A stretch of 64,000 nt of DNA from Spirodela intermedia. Lineage: Eukaryota > Streptophyta > Magnoliopsida > Alismatales > Araceae. Each line of letters opens with the position of its first letter. Position 1 is the first letter of the stretch. Below the pieces are notes generated by a model. It worked only from the letters and a program-made list of their open reading frames with translations, was not told the DNA's origin and made no database searches. Location of the stretch: the NCBI GenBank assembly GCA_902729315.2, contig LR746266.1:2614759-2678758 (forward strand), in the 5' to 3' direction. The translations under genes were made by a program, and so were the position numbers. This document shows, in pieces, positions 1-12,022 of the stretch.

Positions 1-1631
1 GTGTATTTAGTAAACACATATGTATATATCCAAGTCTTATTGATTTAAATAAGTGTTTCAATAATAGGTTATCACAATATCTATCAATTTTGTATTTGAA
101 CTGCATGAAATAAAACATGAACGTAAAGTGGACAGATTCATGACCTCAAACAAATCACCATTAAATTGATGACTTATTATGCTTCACATAGCCTTGCAAT
201 TAGTACTTGTATACAACATTTAAAAAATATTGAAAAAATATAAATTGTATGTATTTAAATTAATTAACTGACATTATAGACATCCAATATATTGAATAAG
301 CTTTTATACTAATATTATATTTGAAAAATTCACACCAAATCCAATGTCTTAAACATTCACATCAATAATAATTTTTTAAGGGTATTAGACTAATTATTTT
401 AATAAACAAAATAGTAACTTCATGCATTAAATCTCATCTAGATTTTAGATTTCAGAACATGAGTAAGACATTAGTTAAATTATTGTATAGATATTTTTTT
501 AACAAACTCAATCTCATGTCCACATGAATATGCATGTGTAGTGAATAATTATCTTAAATCAATCCATTTATTTGTGTGCTTTTCATCATTAAAACATATA
601 TCCTTAGTTAGTGAACATGCATTAAAACATTTAAATAAACATGATTCTTGATGAAACACTATATTTTAAAGAGCCTAATTTTAGCCTAGATACTCGAATT
701 TCTTAGTAACTATATTCAAACATGACTAATTTACCTGAACACATCATACTAGTTCAAATTATCATCCTAATATTCAATTTAAGTACTTTTACTGATCATG
801 GATTAGTAATCTTTACCATCACAGGAGATTACAAGATTCAATTAGAATACTCATGTAGAATGTTTAATAATGAAATATTAGAATGTTTAATTGAATGCAA
901 ATAGACTCATTACCTCCTGAAAATGTTGAAATTATTGTCTGATTTCCTTGAGATGCTCTTATGAGAAACTTTATCATTACAAGTAATCGTAAATCCATAT
1001 TTGAGATTTGAATTTTGGACTGGTCTTATCCAACAAATAAAGATCAAATCTAACAACAAAATTCAAGAAAGTAGAAGATGTGAAGTTGCATTATCATCAA
1101 AAGGCTTTAAATATAGTTTAATAATGAAATATTAGAATGTTTAATTGAATGCAAATAGACTCATTACCTCCTGAAAATGTTGAAATTATCATCTGATTTC
1201 CTTGAGATGCTCTTATGAGAAACTTTATCATTACAAGTAATTGTAAATCCATATTTGAGATTTGAGTTTTGGACTGGTCTTATCCAACAAATAAAGATCA
1301 AATCTAACAACAAAATTCAAGAAAGTAGAAGATGTGAAGTTGCATTATCATCAAAAGGCTTTAAATATAGTTGCATTATCATCATAAGGCTATACTTACC
1401 TAACGATGCGGGTCCCCTTGATAGTTGTGCTTTCCCACATAGTACCTCAACACAATACCTCACCACACAATAGCATAGTCATCATGGCGAAGTTCTTCAA
1501 GTACTAAACAAGCCTATATAGCTCGTGGGTGTGCACTTTTATCTTGTCAGTTGTGAACAAGTGTGGGGACATTGCAGTATGTATGATTATCTCATTGAGT
1601 AGGGAGAAGATGAGATCGAAATTATGGTCAC
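1..1631. other. AT-rich intergenic DNA, no gene seen
   Basis: Only short, stop-rich frames occur on both strands, with no recognisable domain. The one structured part is a 255-bp direct tandem duplication. The segment ends at the target-site duplication of the first family 1 LTR. Confidence 0.6.
862..1371. repeat. 255-bp direct tandem duplication
   Basis: Positions 862-1116 are repeated at 1117-1371 with only a few substitutions by eye. Both units begin GTTTAATAATGAAATATTAG and end in a CTTTAAATATAG stretch. A short third echo (GTTGCATTATCATCA) follows at about 1370. It looks like a recent local duplication with no coding content. Confidence 0.9.
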
Positions 1632-3264
1632 TAATAAGTCTTCATTGTCATGAGTTAATAATTAATTAATAATATATTTCAAATCTTAACTCGTGATAAA
1701 TAGACTTATATTTATGTTAAAATATGAAAAATATTTTTAAATTAATTAATATAATTTTTTAATTAATCATGTGATTTTGTGTGAATTTATATAATTTTTA
1801 TAATCATATTTTTGAGATAAAAAAAGAGAAATAAAATAAATTTTATAAAAAAAGTGGGAACCCACTAGCCAGTCAAGCCCATAAGTAGGTTAGAAGCAAA
1901 ATCAGATAGAGCCACAAGTAAGGGACTCAAGTGGCTAATGACTAGTAAGTGGCACATGTTCATCACTCCCCTTCCACACTACTAGTGGCTAGCTAGGCGT
2001 GGGCTAAGGAGTAGTCATACACACATGAGAGTATGATATTGATGAAACATTTACGTATTGCTATGTGTCTTACAAGTTGAAAAATAGCCAATGTGAGACT
2101 AAACCCCCACTAACATTCTCAAGTGAGTTTTATATATAATTATACCTATAATGCCCATGGCCTAGGAGAAAGAAGCACCTTCGAGAGATCACTAAGTAAG
2201 GGTATGAGTGTAATTAATTACCTCTCTCACATATGCAAATGACCAACCAAAGTTCCAATCTCATTAGAGACAAAACTTATATTTTTATCTAATTAAATCA
2301 TGATTTTCTTGTAACATAGATTAACAATTAAGCTGTCAGAATTTTTCAATCATTAATGAAAATATTATCAACATGATTCACAGAGCATAATTACCAATTG
2401 TCAAATAATTCTAGATACAAATATCATGAATCTATCAAGTAAATCATCTCTAATTAATCAATGAACTAATCATCATCAAGAAGAGGACAATCTATCAGGA
2501 AACTAGTCACCACCTCCAACTCATCTTCATCTAGTGACAATTGTCAAAGATCCGAAGTCATCGTTTTTCTACTCTATCAAGTGACAACCACCAAAGATGA
2601 TTCATTAACCCACCTCATTGATTTTAGACATTGTAAGAAGATCTTGAGATTTCTCACATCAACCTTGTCTAAAGAGAACCTTTGAAGTCCTCGACATCAT
2701 ATGACAATTTTTCTGAATACAAAATTTCAGTGGACACCATTGTGAAACTAAAACTCTATATGTCCTACTTTAAACTTAATATTTGCTTACTTTATTAATA
2801 TTTTATGTGATTTTTAGTTTTGAAAATCTTCTTAATTCAATTACGATTCTTCTAATTTTTCTAGATCTTAATTTAATTGATTGAATCATCTAGAATCATT
2901 CATGTAAGAATCATCAAGTAAAACTCTATTCTACTGGAATCACATTTGTTAGGACATTGACATCATCCTAATGTCTATACCTTTATTTTCTTTTTTCATT
3001 AATTTTTAAATATATTTAATATTCATTATTTAGTCTAAAAATTATAAAAACTTATATTTTTTAAGAAAATTTGGAAATATTAGCAAATATTATCTTACAT
3101 CCTTTTGATTGACTTGAAAATTTTTCATTATTTTTTAAACCTTTTATCGAGTTATAATTTATTTATTTATTCTGAAATATTTTTAAAAATCTATAATTTA
3201 GTAGTTTGAATTTTAATAAACATTAAATTTGTGTGATTTATTATGCAATTATTGAGTCATGTCA
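1632..3264 (+). mobile_element. Solo LTR, family 1, old copy (TSD GTCAC)
   Basis: The element starts TAATAAGTCTTCATTGTCATG (the canonical TG is mutated to TA) and ends in ATTGAGTCATGTCA. The flanks GTCAC (1627-1631) and GTCAC (3265-3269) form an exact 5-bp TSD. No primer-binding site or coding region follows, so this is a solo LTR left by LTR-LTR recombination. It is much more diverged from the other copies than they are from one another, so it is among the oldest. Its last ~220 bp are repeated at 30888-31105, at the left edge of the second segmental-duplication copy. Confidence 0.88.
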
Positions 3265-3825
3265 GTCACTCATCATGCTCACCGTGATCTACCAACTTAA
3301 TTTTTTCATCCTCACTTATTAAAAAAGTTCAAGTTTGAGTATCTTAGGTGGTGGGTCACATTCAACTTGACAGTTGCCCTTTTACAGAGGCATAATCTCA
3401 CAAGCTCTTTCTATGACAATGGCCAAATAGTATCCTACTCAATATTTCATAAAGTGCATTATCCTTCTCAATATTTTGCCACATGTAAAGAGTATAGTTT
3501 TCTTTTCTGATTTGCTTTAACCTAGTTTATTGTCCATATGTCTTTGTGTATTTCATTTATTCATTTGAGGCTTTGAAGGCAAGATGTAAATATTTATATC
3601 TTGATTGCTATCAGTTTATTCCAATATAACTTGTTTAATTTTCTATCATATCTATTTATGGAATTTGTGTTATGATCAAAATCATTATTCTTATAGTCTT
3701 CCCTTTCTAGATGTTTAAAAAACCTTTGATTGAACTGTATATTTTCTAAGCTTAAACGTATGAAGACAAATGAAGCCTTAACAAAGGCAAAACTTGACTT
3801 TACTAGGTCTATGTTCTATGGTCAT

Positions 3826-5454
3826 TGACGTGACTTAGTCATTGTATATTAAATCACACAAATCTAAAATTTATAAAACTAGAAAATATGAACTTTTGGA
3901 TATTTAGAAGTATTTTTAAATAAATATATCAATTATAATTCAATAAAACTTTGAAAAATAGTGGTAATTTTTCAAGTCGATCAGAGGGGTGTAATATAAT
4001 ATCTGGTAATTATTCAGAATTTTTCTCAATGAATACGATTTTCTATGAATTTAATACTAGGAAATGAAAAGGAATTATATTTAAAATTCACGAAAAAGGG
4101 AAATAAGGGTGTGGATGTCAGGATGACATCAGTGCCCAGCAAACACGAATTGGGCAGAAACAGAGTTCCACCCCGTGATTCTTACGTAAGTGATTACAGA
4201 CAATTTAATTGATCAAATTAAGATTTGTAAAAGCTGGAAGAACCGTAATAGAACAAAGTATATTTTAGTAAATTAAAATCACAAAAACTATCACTAAATG
4301 AAGCGTAAAGTAAGTTGAAAGTAGGAAAACAAAGTTCTGGCGTCGCGACGGTGATGCGTCGGCAATGCACTAGAATCCTGAGCGTTCAGGAGGATCGTCG
4401 TGCACTGTCCACGGCCTCAAAGGCTCTCCTTGGACAAAGACGACGTGGGCAATCTCTAGATCTTCTCGCAAACTCTAGAGATTAATGAAATGGGTCGTCG
4501 AATCGTCTCTGACGGCTGTCACCCGGCAAAGCAGAAAAATGACGACTTTACGGCTCTCTGGCAGCTGTCACCTGACGGAGAGGAGCTGGATGGAGGTGGG
4601 GCGCGTGTCAAGGAGCTTCATCCTCAGGTCCGCGTAGCAAGAGGAGGCTCTTCATCGTATCCGGTACGTTCTCAGGAGGTGGCGACTCATCTCCCGACAG
4701 ATCGTCCTCTTCCCAACGACGGCTTGTTTGTCGATCAATCAGAGATGATTTACTCGATGGATTTGTGATCCTTTTATCGCGAATTGTTTAGCAATTTTAG
4801 TAGCAATGCTCCGTGAATCGTGTTGACGAGACTTTTGCCGATGATCTAGCGATTCTCGTTGCTTAATCCTTCACCGACGATATGTAAGAAAGTCGCGATA
4901 ATCAGATAGAAATATATGACTTTTGACTCTAGTAGGACTTGAACCCCTGTCGGTCACCCGCCTCTTTTGAGGATGGTGTGATGCGGTTTAGTCCCACATC
5001 GGTTGTGTGCCGAATTTTCGGGCGAATATATAGTAATGTTAGATTTCTAAGCAAAGTCCCTTCTCTCACGTGTACGACCACTCCTTGCCCCATAGTTGGC
5101 TAGCCACCAGTGACGTGGAAGGGGAGTGGCACACACGTGCCCCTATCGGTCCAAGTCGCTCGAACCCCTGCTCGCGGCTACTCCCTGACTGAGCTTCCAA
5201 CCCATTTGCGGGGCCCGGCTGGCCGGCGGGTCCCCCCAATTTGCAATATTTTTGTTTTTATTTCTTGTTCTTTATTTATCTCAAAAGTAAGACTATAAAA
5301 ATCGTATAAAATCACATAATTACCCAAAAATTCACGTTAATCAATTGAAAACCACTTTTCACCTTTTAACACAAATATAAGTCTATTTATCATGAGTTAA
5401 GGCTAAAACTATATTATTTACTAATTATTAACTCATGATAATGAAGACCTATCA
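3826..5454 (-). mobile_element. Solo LTR, family 1 (TSD GTCAT)
   Basis: Read on the minus strand it begins TGATAGGTCTTCATTATC and ends GTCACGTCA. It is flanked by GTCAT at 3821-3825 and 5455-5459. Copy 2 of the segmental duplication has the uninterrupted site (31669-31673), which confirms a 5-bp TSD and places the insertion after the duplication. An antisense open frame common to this LTR family lies at 4490-4768 but ends early. Confidence 0.95.
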
Positions 5455-5459
5455 GTCAT

Positions 5460-7349
5460 ATAGCATGTTTATACCGTTTCATCTGATATTCATGTGTACT
5501 TTACATAACTCTTAAGTGATGGCAGTGTGGAGAGAAAAAATCCATCAATATTTCCCAATAAATTGGCCTTCCATGATAAATGTGTATTCAAATCTTCCAA
5601 TGATGTGAATGAGAACTATCAAATTTTTTTAGTTAAACTGATGATCTGGTCTAGGTATCTCTTCTCTTCTTGTTATTGACTACATTTCATTTTGTTGCAC
5701 GTTCTATAACAAAGCTGATTGTGCTGCATTTACATAAAGATCCTTATTTAACATTCAAGTACGTATCCTGGATCATTTTAGAGAGTAAAAAAAACACTGA
5801 AAGGAGAAATACACCAGATGCTCATGGCATCAAGTTGACACAGAAAATCAAGTGGGAAATATACTTGTATATTATGCTCACATATGAGCAAATCAGCACT
5901 TCTTTAGACATGAAGAAAAAACTACACCAAGACTGCTGCACTGCTAGAGATGAGGTGATCCTCCCTGGAAAAAGAGATCTTTTGCTTGTTAGGGGGCATC
6001 TATTCAAGCTAAACACAGTAGAGTATTCATCACCCTTATTAGCTTGACTAGTTACATCTTTATTTCATATTGTCTTCTCGCTAAAGTCCCAATTATCTCC
6101 ATATTTGGCAGAAATGTACAGCTATTTACCTTTTCTAATCCTCACTTTGTGTACTTTTCATTGTTAGCACTTAAACACCACCAGATGTTGGAAATAACAT
6201 AGAAATGTGAATTTTCTAGAAATAATTAAAACCTTTAATGTTTTCTGAGAAATCAAACACCATGGAGTGGAAATATGGGATGAAATATAATCATGTAAAA
6301 AGGGAAATACTTAATTTTCAAGGTGTAATGCACTACATCAGGCTGAATGGTCGCAACCACATCAAAAGACTGAACAAGTATTCAAATATTAACATACGAG
6401 GGATAGTGGTCAACAACCTTATAAAACTAAAACCTATCTCAATGAGAGTTCAACCCTTTTTTTGTACACTGTCAGATGAATAAACGTAGAGTGCTATTAT
6501 GTGGCAGTGCATGCATTTAAGTGCTCACACTTATTTGAAGAGCATGTGTCAACACCTGAGTTAGTTGTGATAGCATTCAATGATAAGGTCAATACCAAAC
6601 TTGTTGCCGATTCTGCAAAGTAGAATGAAAAAAGCACAAGTGCTGACAGGTAGGATACAAAAGTGTCAACATATATCATAAATCTGGCATTGAGTCATGA
6701 AAGCTTGCACCAAAAACTGAAATGGTGCAGGAGAAAGTTCTTAGCTTCCCAGCCTTTAAAACGTTCTAGCCCGAGAAGAGTTGCAAGCTCCCCTCTACCC
6801 CTAGCACCTTCCAGTCTCAACAACTTTTTATCACCTTCCTTCAAGGTCTTTAATGGTTTTCGCTATGATTTATCGTGAGCACGGCTGGTTTATAGATGAA
6901 GGATAGGGTCCACCTTTAGAGGCAAAAGCGTCATACAATAAAGTCAAAACACGGTGGAATATACAAAGACACTCTCATAGTGCAATAGGCAGTGTGCTGA
7001 CAAAAGTAATGTTCCCCTTCACTCGGCACCAAATCTCATTTTACCATTTTAACCCTAAATATGTGCAGTTCACTCTCAAGCTGTAGTCCTATCTACATGA
7101 GAGTAAATGTCGCAACGTAATCTCACATATCGTTTTCATGCTATCAAAATTCATAGATAGTCTTGTCAACGCATCATTCTCTCTGTTCGTTCATTAAACT
7201 CGACCAGCACATGAAGTATACCTACGATTCATATTCACTGTGGATGAAAACAAATCGGACAGAGGATTCAGTATCGACGAGCTGGTCCTCTTATAGAGGG
7301 GCCTATGTCATTCAGCCCTTTCGTCCCACGTCCCCCGTGCACCAACGTA
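5460..7349. other. Duplicated non-coding DNA
   Basis: This sequence, with 3270-3820, is shared with copy 2 (31106-32201 and 33846-35201). Frames of 60-125 codons occur, but they differ between the copies by stops and shifts and resemble no family I know. I see no gene here. It is the far downstream flank of the minus-strand DUF26 gene. Confidence 0.6.
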
Positions 7350-8187
7350 GCAGCAGCCCACAAGGCGAAAAGGATTCTCGCAAGAAAGTCTTCTAAATGC
7401 AGTGTTCGAGGACCCCAGTGTTTAAATTCCATAAATACTAAATTCCTGAAAGTGGTGGTTACACATGATATCCCTTCATCTGTGTCTCTTTATTGGCAAA
7501 CCCCAGAACGTGGCCCTTACCCTTTCTCCCGTTCTCCACGTATTCATGACACTATCGTGGGCCCGCCGCCCTCGTGGCCAGTCGGCTTTCTAGCGTTAGT
7601 CCGGCTTTGCGCAGGCGAGCTAAGAAATTATACTTAAACCTAAAGCCTGATTAAATGTTTTGTTTCTAACCAGTCATTATCGTAACTCTTTTGGTTTAAA
7701 ATATATTATGTTACTAATTATCCCAAATAGTAGGCATTAAGCTGGGTAGGATCTTCATCCATGCAGTCACTATATACAAACCAAATACAATCAACACTCT
7801 TCCTACCAAGTGACTTCAGATCCCTAGACAAATGAAAAGAGGATATTATTATCCTAGAAATACAAAGGTGCGAATATCCTTTCACTATCGGAACTACCCC
7901 GGAGTCGTCAAAATATTAGATGAGAATAAGTTTCATTATCCTCAAAAGTTTATGCGTGTACATGTAGAAAATCAGGCTTACCTAGATTTCTTTAAGGGTG
8001 GGAACAGAAAGTTCAGTCGGATAATGTTTGAATCAGTCCGCGCAATAATAAAGTCAAACGTCGTTTTATCTGAAGGAAACCGGGAAGAATTATTTAAGGT
8101 TACCTAGGACGGATCCTTTATTCTGCGACGGTCGTCCTCCTGCATAGGGTTCAGCGGCCGCCGCCGGCGGAGCCGTTGAAGAATGGG
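7350..8187. repeat. Left arm of imperfect inverted repeat around DUF26 gene
   Basis: The reverse complement of 9662-10430 aligns along this arm with gaps, at roughly 70-75% by eye. The clearest anchors are GAACCCTA followed by GGAGGACGACC and CGCAGAATAAAGGAT in the right arm, and GTTCAGTCGGATAATGTTTG in the left. The arm overlaps the last ~35 bp of the DUF26 coding region, so it is the gene's 3' end plus its downstream flank. A 91-codon frame at 7832-8107 lies in this arm and is identical in copy 2, but nothing similar survives in the right arm, so I do not call it a gene. Confidence 0.7.
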
Positions 8188-8906
8188 AAAACACCGTACC
8201 TGACGTCGCAGCTCCCCTCGATAACCCACGCGCCCTGCTTTCCTTCACAATACCTCTGCACATCGCCTATCGCCGTTTTCAGACACTGACCGCAGTCATC
8301 GAGGGCGAGGTCCCTCGTGCACTGAACCAGCCCGTATAGGTCGTAGACGTCCACTTTCGTCTTGCCGGTTGCGAACATGCGCGGGGACACGGCGGCGCGC
8401 GCCGTTAGCCCGTCGAGTAGGCCCAGGAGGATGCGGTCAAAATTGGGGTCGCTCGTCACGTTCCCAGTGATCCACCTTATCAGCTTCTCCCCCCTCAGCT
8501 TGCCGAAGAACCTCTGGTTGGAGTACCTCAGGTGGCAGGTCTCGTTCCACATGACGGCGGCCTTTTTGTAGGGGCATAACCTCGTGACCTCTTCTACGCC
8601 AGCGGCCAGACATACCCCGCACTGCTCCTCGGTGAGGTCTCCCCTGCACTGGGCGAGCCCGAAAACCTGGTCGGGGCCCAAGCCAACCGTGTCGTTGGCG
8701 AAGCCCGTGACCGGGGCAGAGGCGGACAGGGACGAGAGGAGATGACTGAGGTTGGCCTCGAAGGTGCCATTGGCAGCGTAGTTTCCGGGGTTCCGGCAGA
8801 GAGTGTAGAAAATTCCGGAGACAGCCGGGTAGGCGGTGAGCGAGTGAAGCAGGAAGAGGGAAGACAGGAGTAGGAGTTGCCGCCAGCTTTGGTGGAAGGA
8901 TCCCAT
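8151..8906 (-). CDS. Secreted two-domain DUF26 cysteine-rich repeat protein
   Basis: This 251-residue protein has an N-terminal signal peptide (hydrophobic run LLLLSSLFLL, likely cleavage near residue 26-30). Two Gnk2/DUF26 domains follow. The hallmark C-x8-C-x2-C is seen at C87-C96-C99 and again at C196-C205-C208. The further cysteines C37, C111, C124, C220 and C233 fit the paired disulfides of the family. There are several Asn glycosylation sites (NGT, NLS, NDT, NET, NVT). No membrane segment or kinase follows, so it is a CRRSP rather than a receptor kinase; the frame looks like the single ectodomain exon of a CRK. Family members act in the apoplast, and some bind mannose or inhibit fungi; the activity here is unknown. 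The start ATG sits in a good context (GCCATGG). The C-terminus, FPFFNG plus a glycine-rich tail, is the normal family ending, so this copy is the intact one. Confidence 0.88.
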   Translation of the reverse strand: MGSFHQSWRQLLLLSSLFLLHSLTAYPAVSGIFYTLCRNPGNYAANGTFEANLSHLLSSLSASAPVTGFANDTVGLGPDQVFGLAQCRGDLTEEQCGVCLAAGVEEVTRLCPYKKAAVMWNETCHLRYSNQRFFGKLRGEKLIRWITGNVTSDPNFDRILLGLLDGLTARAAVSPRMFATGKTKVDVYDLYGLVQCTRDLALDDCGQCLKTAIGDVQRYCEGKQGAWVIEGSCDVRYGVFPFFNGSAGGGR

Positions 8907-8982
8907 GGCTCTAGCTCACTATTTTCTTCAAGAGGAGATGGACTAGTACCCGAGGACGACAAATAAAACAACGGTTCTGAAA

Positions 8983-8988
8983 CTTATA
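8983..8988 (-). promoter_or_regulatory. Putative TATA box of DUF26 gene copy 1
   Basis: On the minus strand TATAAG lies about 77 bp upstream of the ATG. This would put transcription start some 45-50 bp before the coding region. The same motif is conserved upstream of copy 2 and in the duplicated promoter at 9371-9660. The call rests on position and sequence only. Confidence 0.5.
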
Positions 8989-9206
8989 GAGCAGCGCATC
9001 ATATCTTACTAACGAGTCGTTTTCCGCTGATGTTACCCGCTGAATCGGTCGTTCTTTTGAAAAGTTCTCCCCTTTAATAAAAATGATGGTTTAATAGAAC
9101 GATGACGACAGAATTCGTGTTTACAAACCTACATTGTAAAAGGAATCCATTTTCGGGAGATACAGTTTTTTTAATTAAATGACTAGAACATTGAGCTATT
9201 ACATTC

Positions 9207-9370
9207 TGACTGAGGTTGGCCTCGAAGGTGCCATTTGCAGTGTAGGTTCCGGGGTTCGGGCAGAGAGTGTAGAAAATTCCGGAGACAGCCGGGTAGGCGG
9301 TGAGCGAGTGAAGCAGGAAGAGGGAAGACAGGAGTTGGAGTTGCCGCCAGCTTTGGTGGAAGGATCCCAT
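9207..9370 (-). pseudogene. Truncated DUF26 gene, 5' fragment
   Basis: Only the signal peptide and the start of the first DUF26 domain remain (about 55 codons, up to the ANLS stretch). The frame then runs into what is the promoter of the inner gene and stops at 9074, giving a 98-codon chimeric frame. No C-x8-C-x2-C motif remains. Residues TYTANGT match gene copy 2 rather than the adjacent full gene. It has its own copy of the promoter, so transcription starting here would read into the intact gene. Confidence 0.85.
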
Positions 9371-9661
9371 GGCTCTAGCTCACTATTTTCTTCAAGAGGA
9401 GATGGACTAGTACCCGAGGACGACAAATAAAACAACGGTTCTGAAACTTATAGAGCAGCGCATCATATCTTACTAACGAGTCGTTTTCCGCTGATGTTAC
9501 CCGCTGAATCGGTCGTTCTTTTGAAAAGTTCTCCCCTTTAATAAAAATGATGGTTTAATAGAACGATGACGACAGAATTCGTGTTTACAAACCTACATTG
9601 TAAAAGGAATCCATTTTCGGGAGATATAGCTTTTTTAATTAAATGACTAGAACATTGAGCG

Positions 9662-9697
9662 ATATTCTTCAACGGCTGTGACGGCTGCGGCGTTTGA
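9662..9697 (+). pseudogene. Relic of a divergent DUF26 gene, last codons only
   Basis: On the plus strand the frame reads I-F-F-N-G-C-D-G-C-G-V-stop, matching the FPFFNGSAGG-stop ending of the minus-strand gene. The DNA beyond the stop matches that gene's 3' flank in inverted orientation. The simplest reading is a second, divergently oriented DUF26 gene whose body was deleted. The equivalent relic in copy 2 is at 37068-37103. Confidence 0.6.
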
Positions 9698-10430
9698 ACC
9701 CTACGCTGGAGGACGACCGCCGCAGAATAAAGGATTCGTGCCGGGCAACATTAAATAATTCTTCCCGGTTTCCACGAAAATAAAACAACATTATATTTCA
9801 TTGCGGTGACTGATTCAAACATTATCCGACTGAACTGTCTGTTTCCACTCGAAAATAGCTCTACGGAAAACCTTATTTTTTTACGTTTACACGCATAGCC
9901 TATTGACGATAATACGGGTTCTTCGCATCTTTTACGTGACCGACTTCTACCGTAATTAGTGTAGTGAAAGAATATTCACACCTTCACATTTCTAGAAGAA
10001 GAATATCCTCAACTATTTGTCAAGGGATCTGAGGTCACTAGGTAGAAAGAGCGTGGATTACGACTGGTTTTTTATTGCTAGTTCATGGATGAGGATCCTA
10101 CCAAGCTGCGATAAAAATTTTAAAGTAAAAATATTTACGGTAATGACAGATTAGTAACAAAAACATTCAATTGAGTTTGAGGTAAGGTGGTGCTAGAGAG
10201 GTGACTGACCTAGTCTTACAGAGGCCACTGGCCTTGTGGACAACATGCCATGAGTACATGGAGAACAACGGAAAGGGTAGGGGCCACATAATGGGAGTTA
10301 GCCACGGGACTAACATTGATAAAGAGCTATCTTGTGTGACAAAATAGTTGGAACCTGAATGTGTGGAGGAGGTGAGGTCAACAGGCAGTATGAAATAGGC
10401 CTTCTCTCAGAGTACCACCTTGCTGAACGT
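9662..10430. repeat. Right arm of imperfect inverted repeat
   Basis: This is the inverted, diverged counterpart of 7350-8187 (3' flank of a DUF26 gene). Its outer end coincides with the point where similarity to copy 2 stops (10430/37836). It could also be viewed as the terminal inverted repeat of an element carrying the gene, but I found no clear terminal motif or flanking TSD. Confidence 0.65.
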
Positions 10431-11614
10431 AAATACTCTACAGAGCTCTGTTTCTTATGCTAAACATGAATAGTAGGTATACATATACTACATGGATTGA
10501 TCCTCAAATTTAAGCAACCAACAAAGAATCTTGTGTTTAGAGAATTATTAAGAATTTGGATGACATGAAAGTGATATGTGAGATTAAAGTTCGGGTTTCA
10601 GTTGTGTTGATTAAAACAGCCTTGATCAAAATGAAATTATAGCAAAATCACTTATAAGAATTTCAAAGTAGGTTGCAAATGCTTGTTGAGCCTAGAACGA
10701 GCTACAGTTAGAAAGAGAGCCTATAACTCTGCTTAGGCTAGAATGTCTTATGAGTTGTGCAGCTAACATTTTTTTCCTGAACCCTTCATCCTCAATAATT
10801 TTCTAAGAAGCTTGTTTTTCAAACTATGCCGCTTATTTCTTGCAAGCTTTATTTTTAATCTAATATTCACCATACATGTGGACAACTATCTATCTTAGAT
10901 AATCCCACTCTTATATTTCTCCCTTCTACTCTGCACAACAGGTAATAATTTGACTTTTTTATTGAGTCTCAGATTTTTGGTGATGACCTTATAAATGGGT
11001 ACTATCACAATTAACTTGGATTTTTGCATACGTTCTTATAATAACTCTAGAACTTAAATGCATCAGCTACCATATCAATAATACTCGAATTTTAATCATC
11101 TTTCATTGTCGAAAGTTTCTTACAGGATTTGCAACCATATTGGAGTTATCTTTAGTTTGATAAAACTTTTAACCCTTATTTTTGTAAGTTAACACCAGTA
11201 TTTCATTCAATCTTTCATTTTTAAAATTCAGACCCATGCATTGGCACTTACACATTGAAATATAATTTTCTTCCCATTTTATATGTTGATATTTAGAGCA
11301 TAGATACCTACTGACGTTTTTTTCATTATTTAAAACAAAGACCTATAAGCTTTTAAATTTTTCTCAAAATTTTACAACGTTTTTATGTGATTCCCAAGAT
11401 CTAGTGACTTTTAAGAATAGTTAATGAGAAGTGAGTTATATTACGATTAAAAAAATCTAAATGCTTGAACATTTGAACTAAACTAATAACTAGAAACTTG
11501 AGTAGATGAGATGTGAAATAAAGATTTCACAATTCAATAGGGTCTAATTTATTAATACACTATTGTATTAGCCTTGAATAGATAACCTCTAACAGAGAAA
11601 ACTCACTTTTGTGA
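10431..11614. other. Unique DNA absent from duplication copy 2
   Basis: AT-rich, with no open frame of note and no recognisable repeat. In copy 2 the 21-kb retrotransposon cluster at 37839-59138 occupies this position. Confidence 0.65.
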
Positions 11615-12022
11615 AGGAGGACCACTTCTTCTTTTGTAATGCAATGCTCTTGGTGCAGGATTTTCTTCATATCTAGAGGAATAGAAATCAGGTATTGATC
11701 AGTTGATATGTTGGTGTTGGGTATTCTCCCATTTTCCTTTTTCTGTCAGCTCTATGCCACAAGCATGATCTATATTACTCCTGCAGTTTACTTCAATACT
11801 ATCTACAAAACAACCTATTTCAATCTTAAATCATCAGTCTATTACTAATTTTTTTTACTAATCTCCATTTTGTAGAGGGTTAATGAAACTAAATACTCTA
11901 AATAAAAAGAAGAAAAGAGAGGAAAGAGATATACCGAACCATTGGTTTAGATGCAAAAATCGTATTTATGCATTGATGTCATTGTAACAATCCAGTGAAA
12001 ATTTATCAAGAAAAATGATAAT

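Larger units (their letters stand above)
8743..9660. repeat. 464-bp tandem duplication of DUF26 5' end and promoter
   Basis: The unit at 8743-9206 (first ~55 codons plus about 300 bp upstream) is repeated at 9207-9660, offset 464 bp. The outer unit lacks the last ~10 bp. Copy 2 of the segmental duplication has only one unit, joined directly to the CDS-relic arm (37050-37070), so the tandem event is private to copy 1. Confidence 0.92.

Noticed and set aside
5670-6047. 125-codon frame in duplicated DNA
   Set aside because: The counterpart in copy 2 is broken by an LTR insertion and substitutions; no domain or codon pattern supports it.
7832-8107. 91-codon frame conserved in both duplicate copies
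   Set aside because: It lies in the inverted-repeat arm, matches no family, and the opposite arm has no matching frame. Recent duplication explains its conservation.
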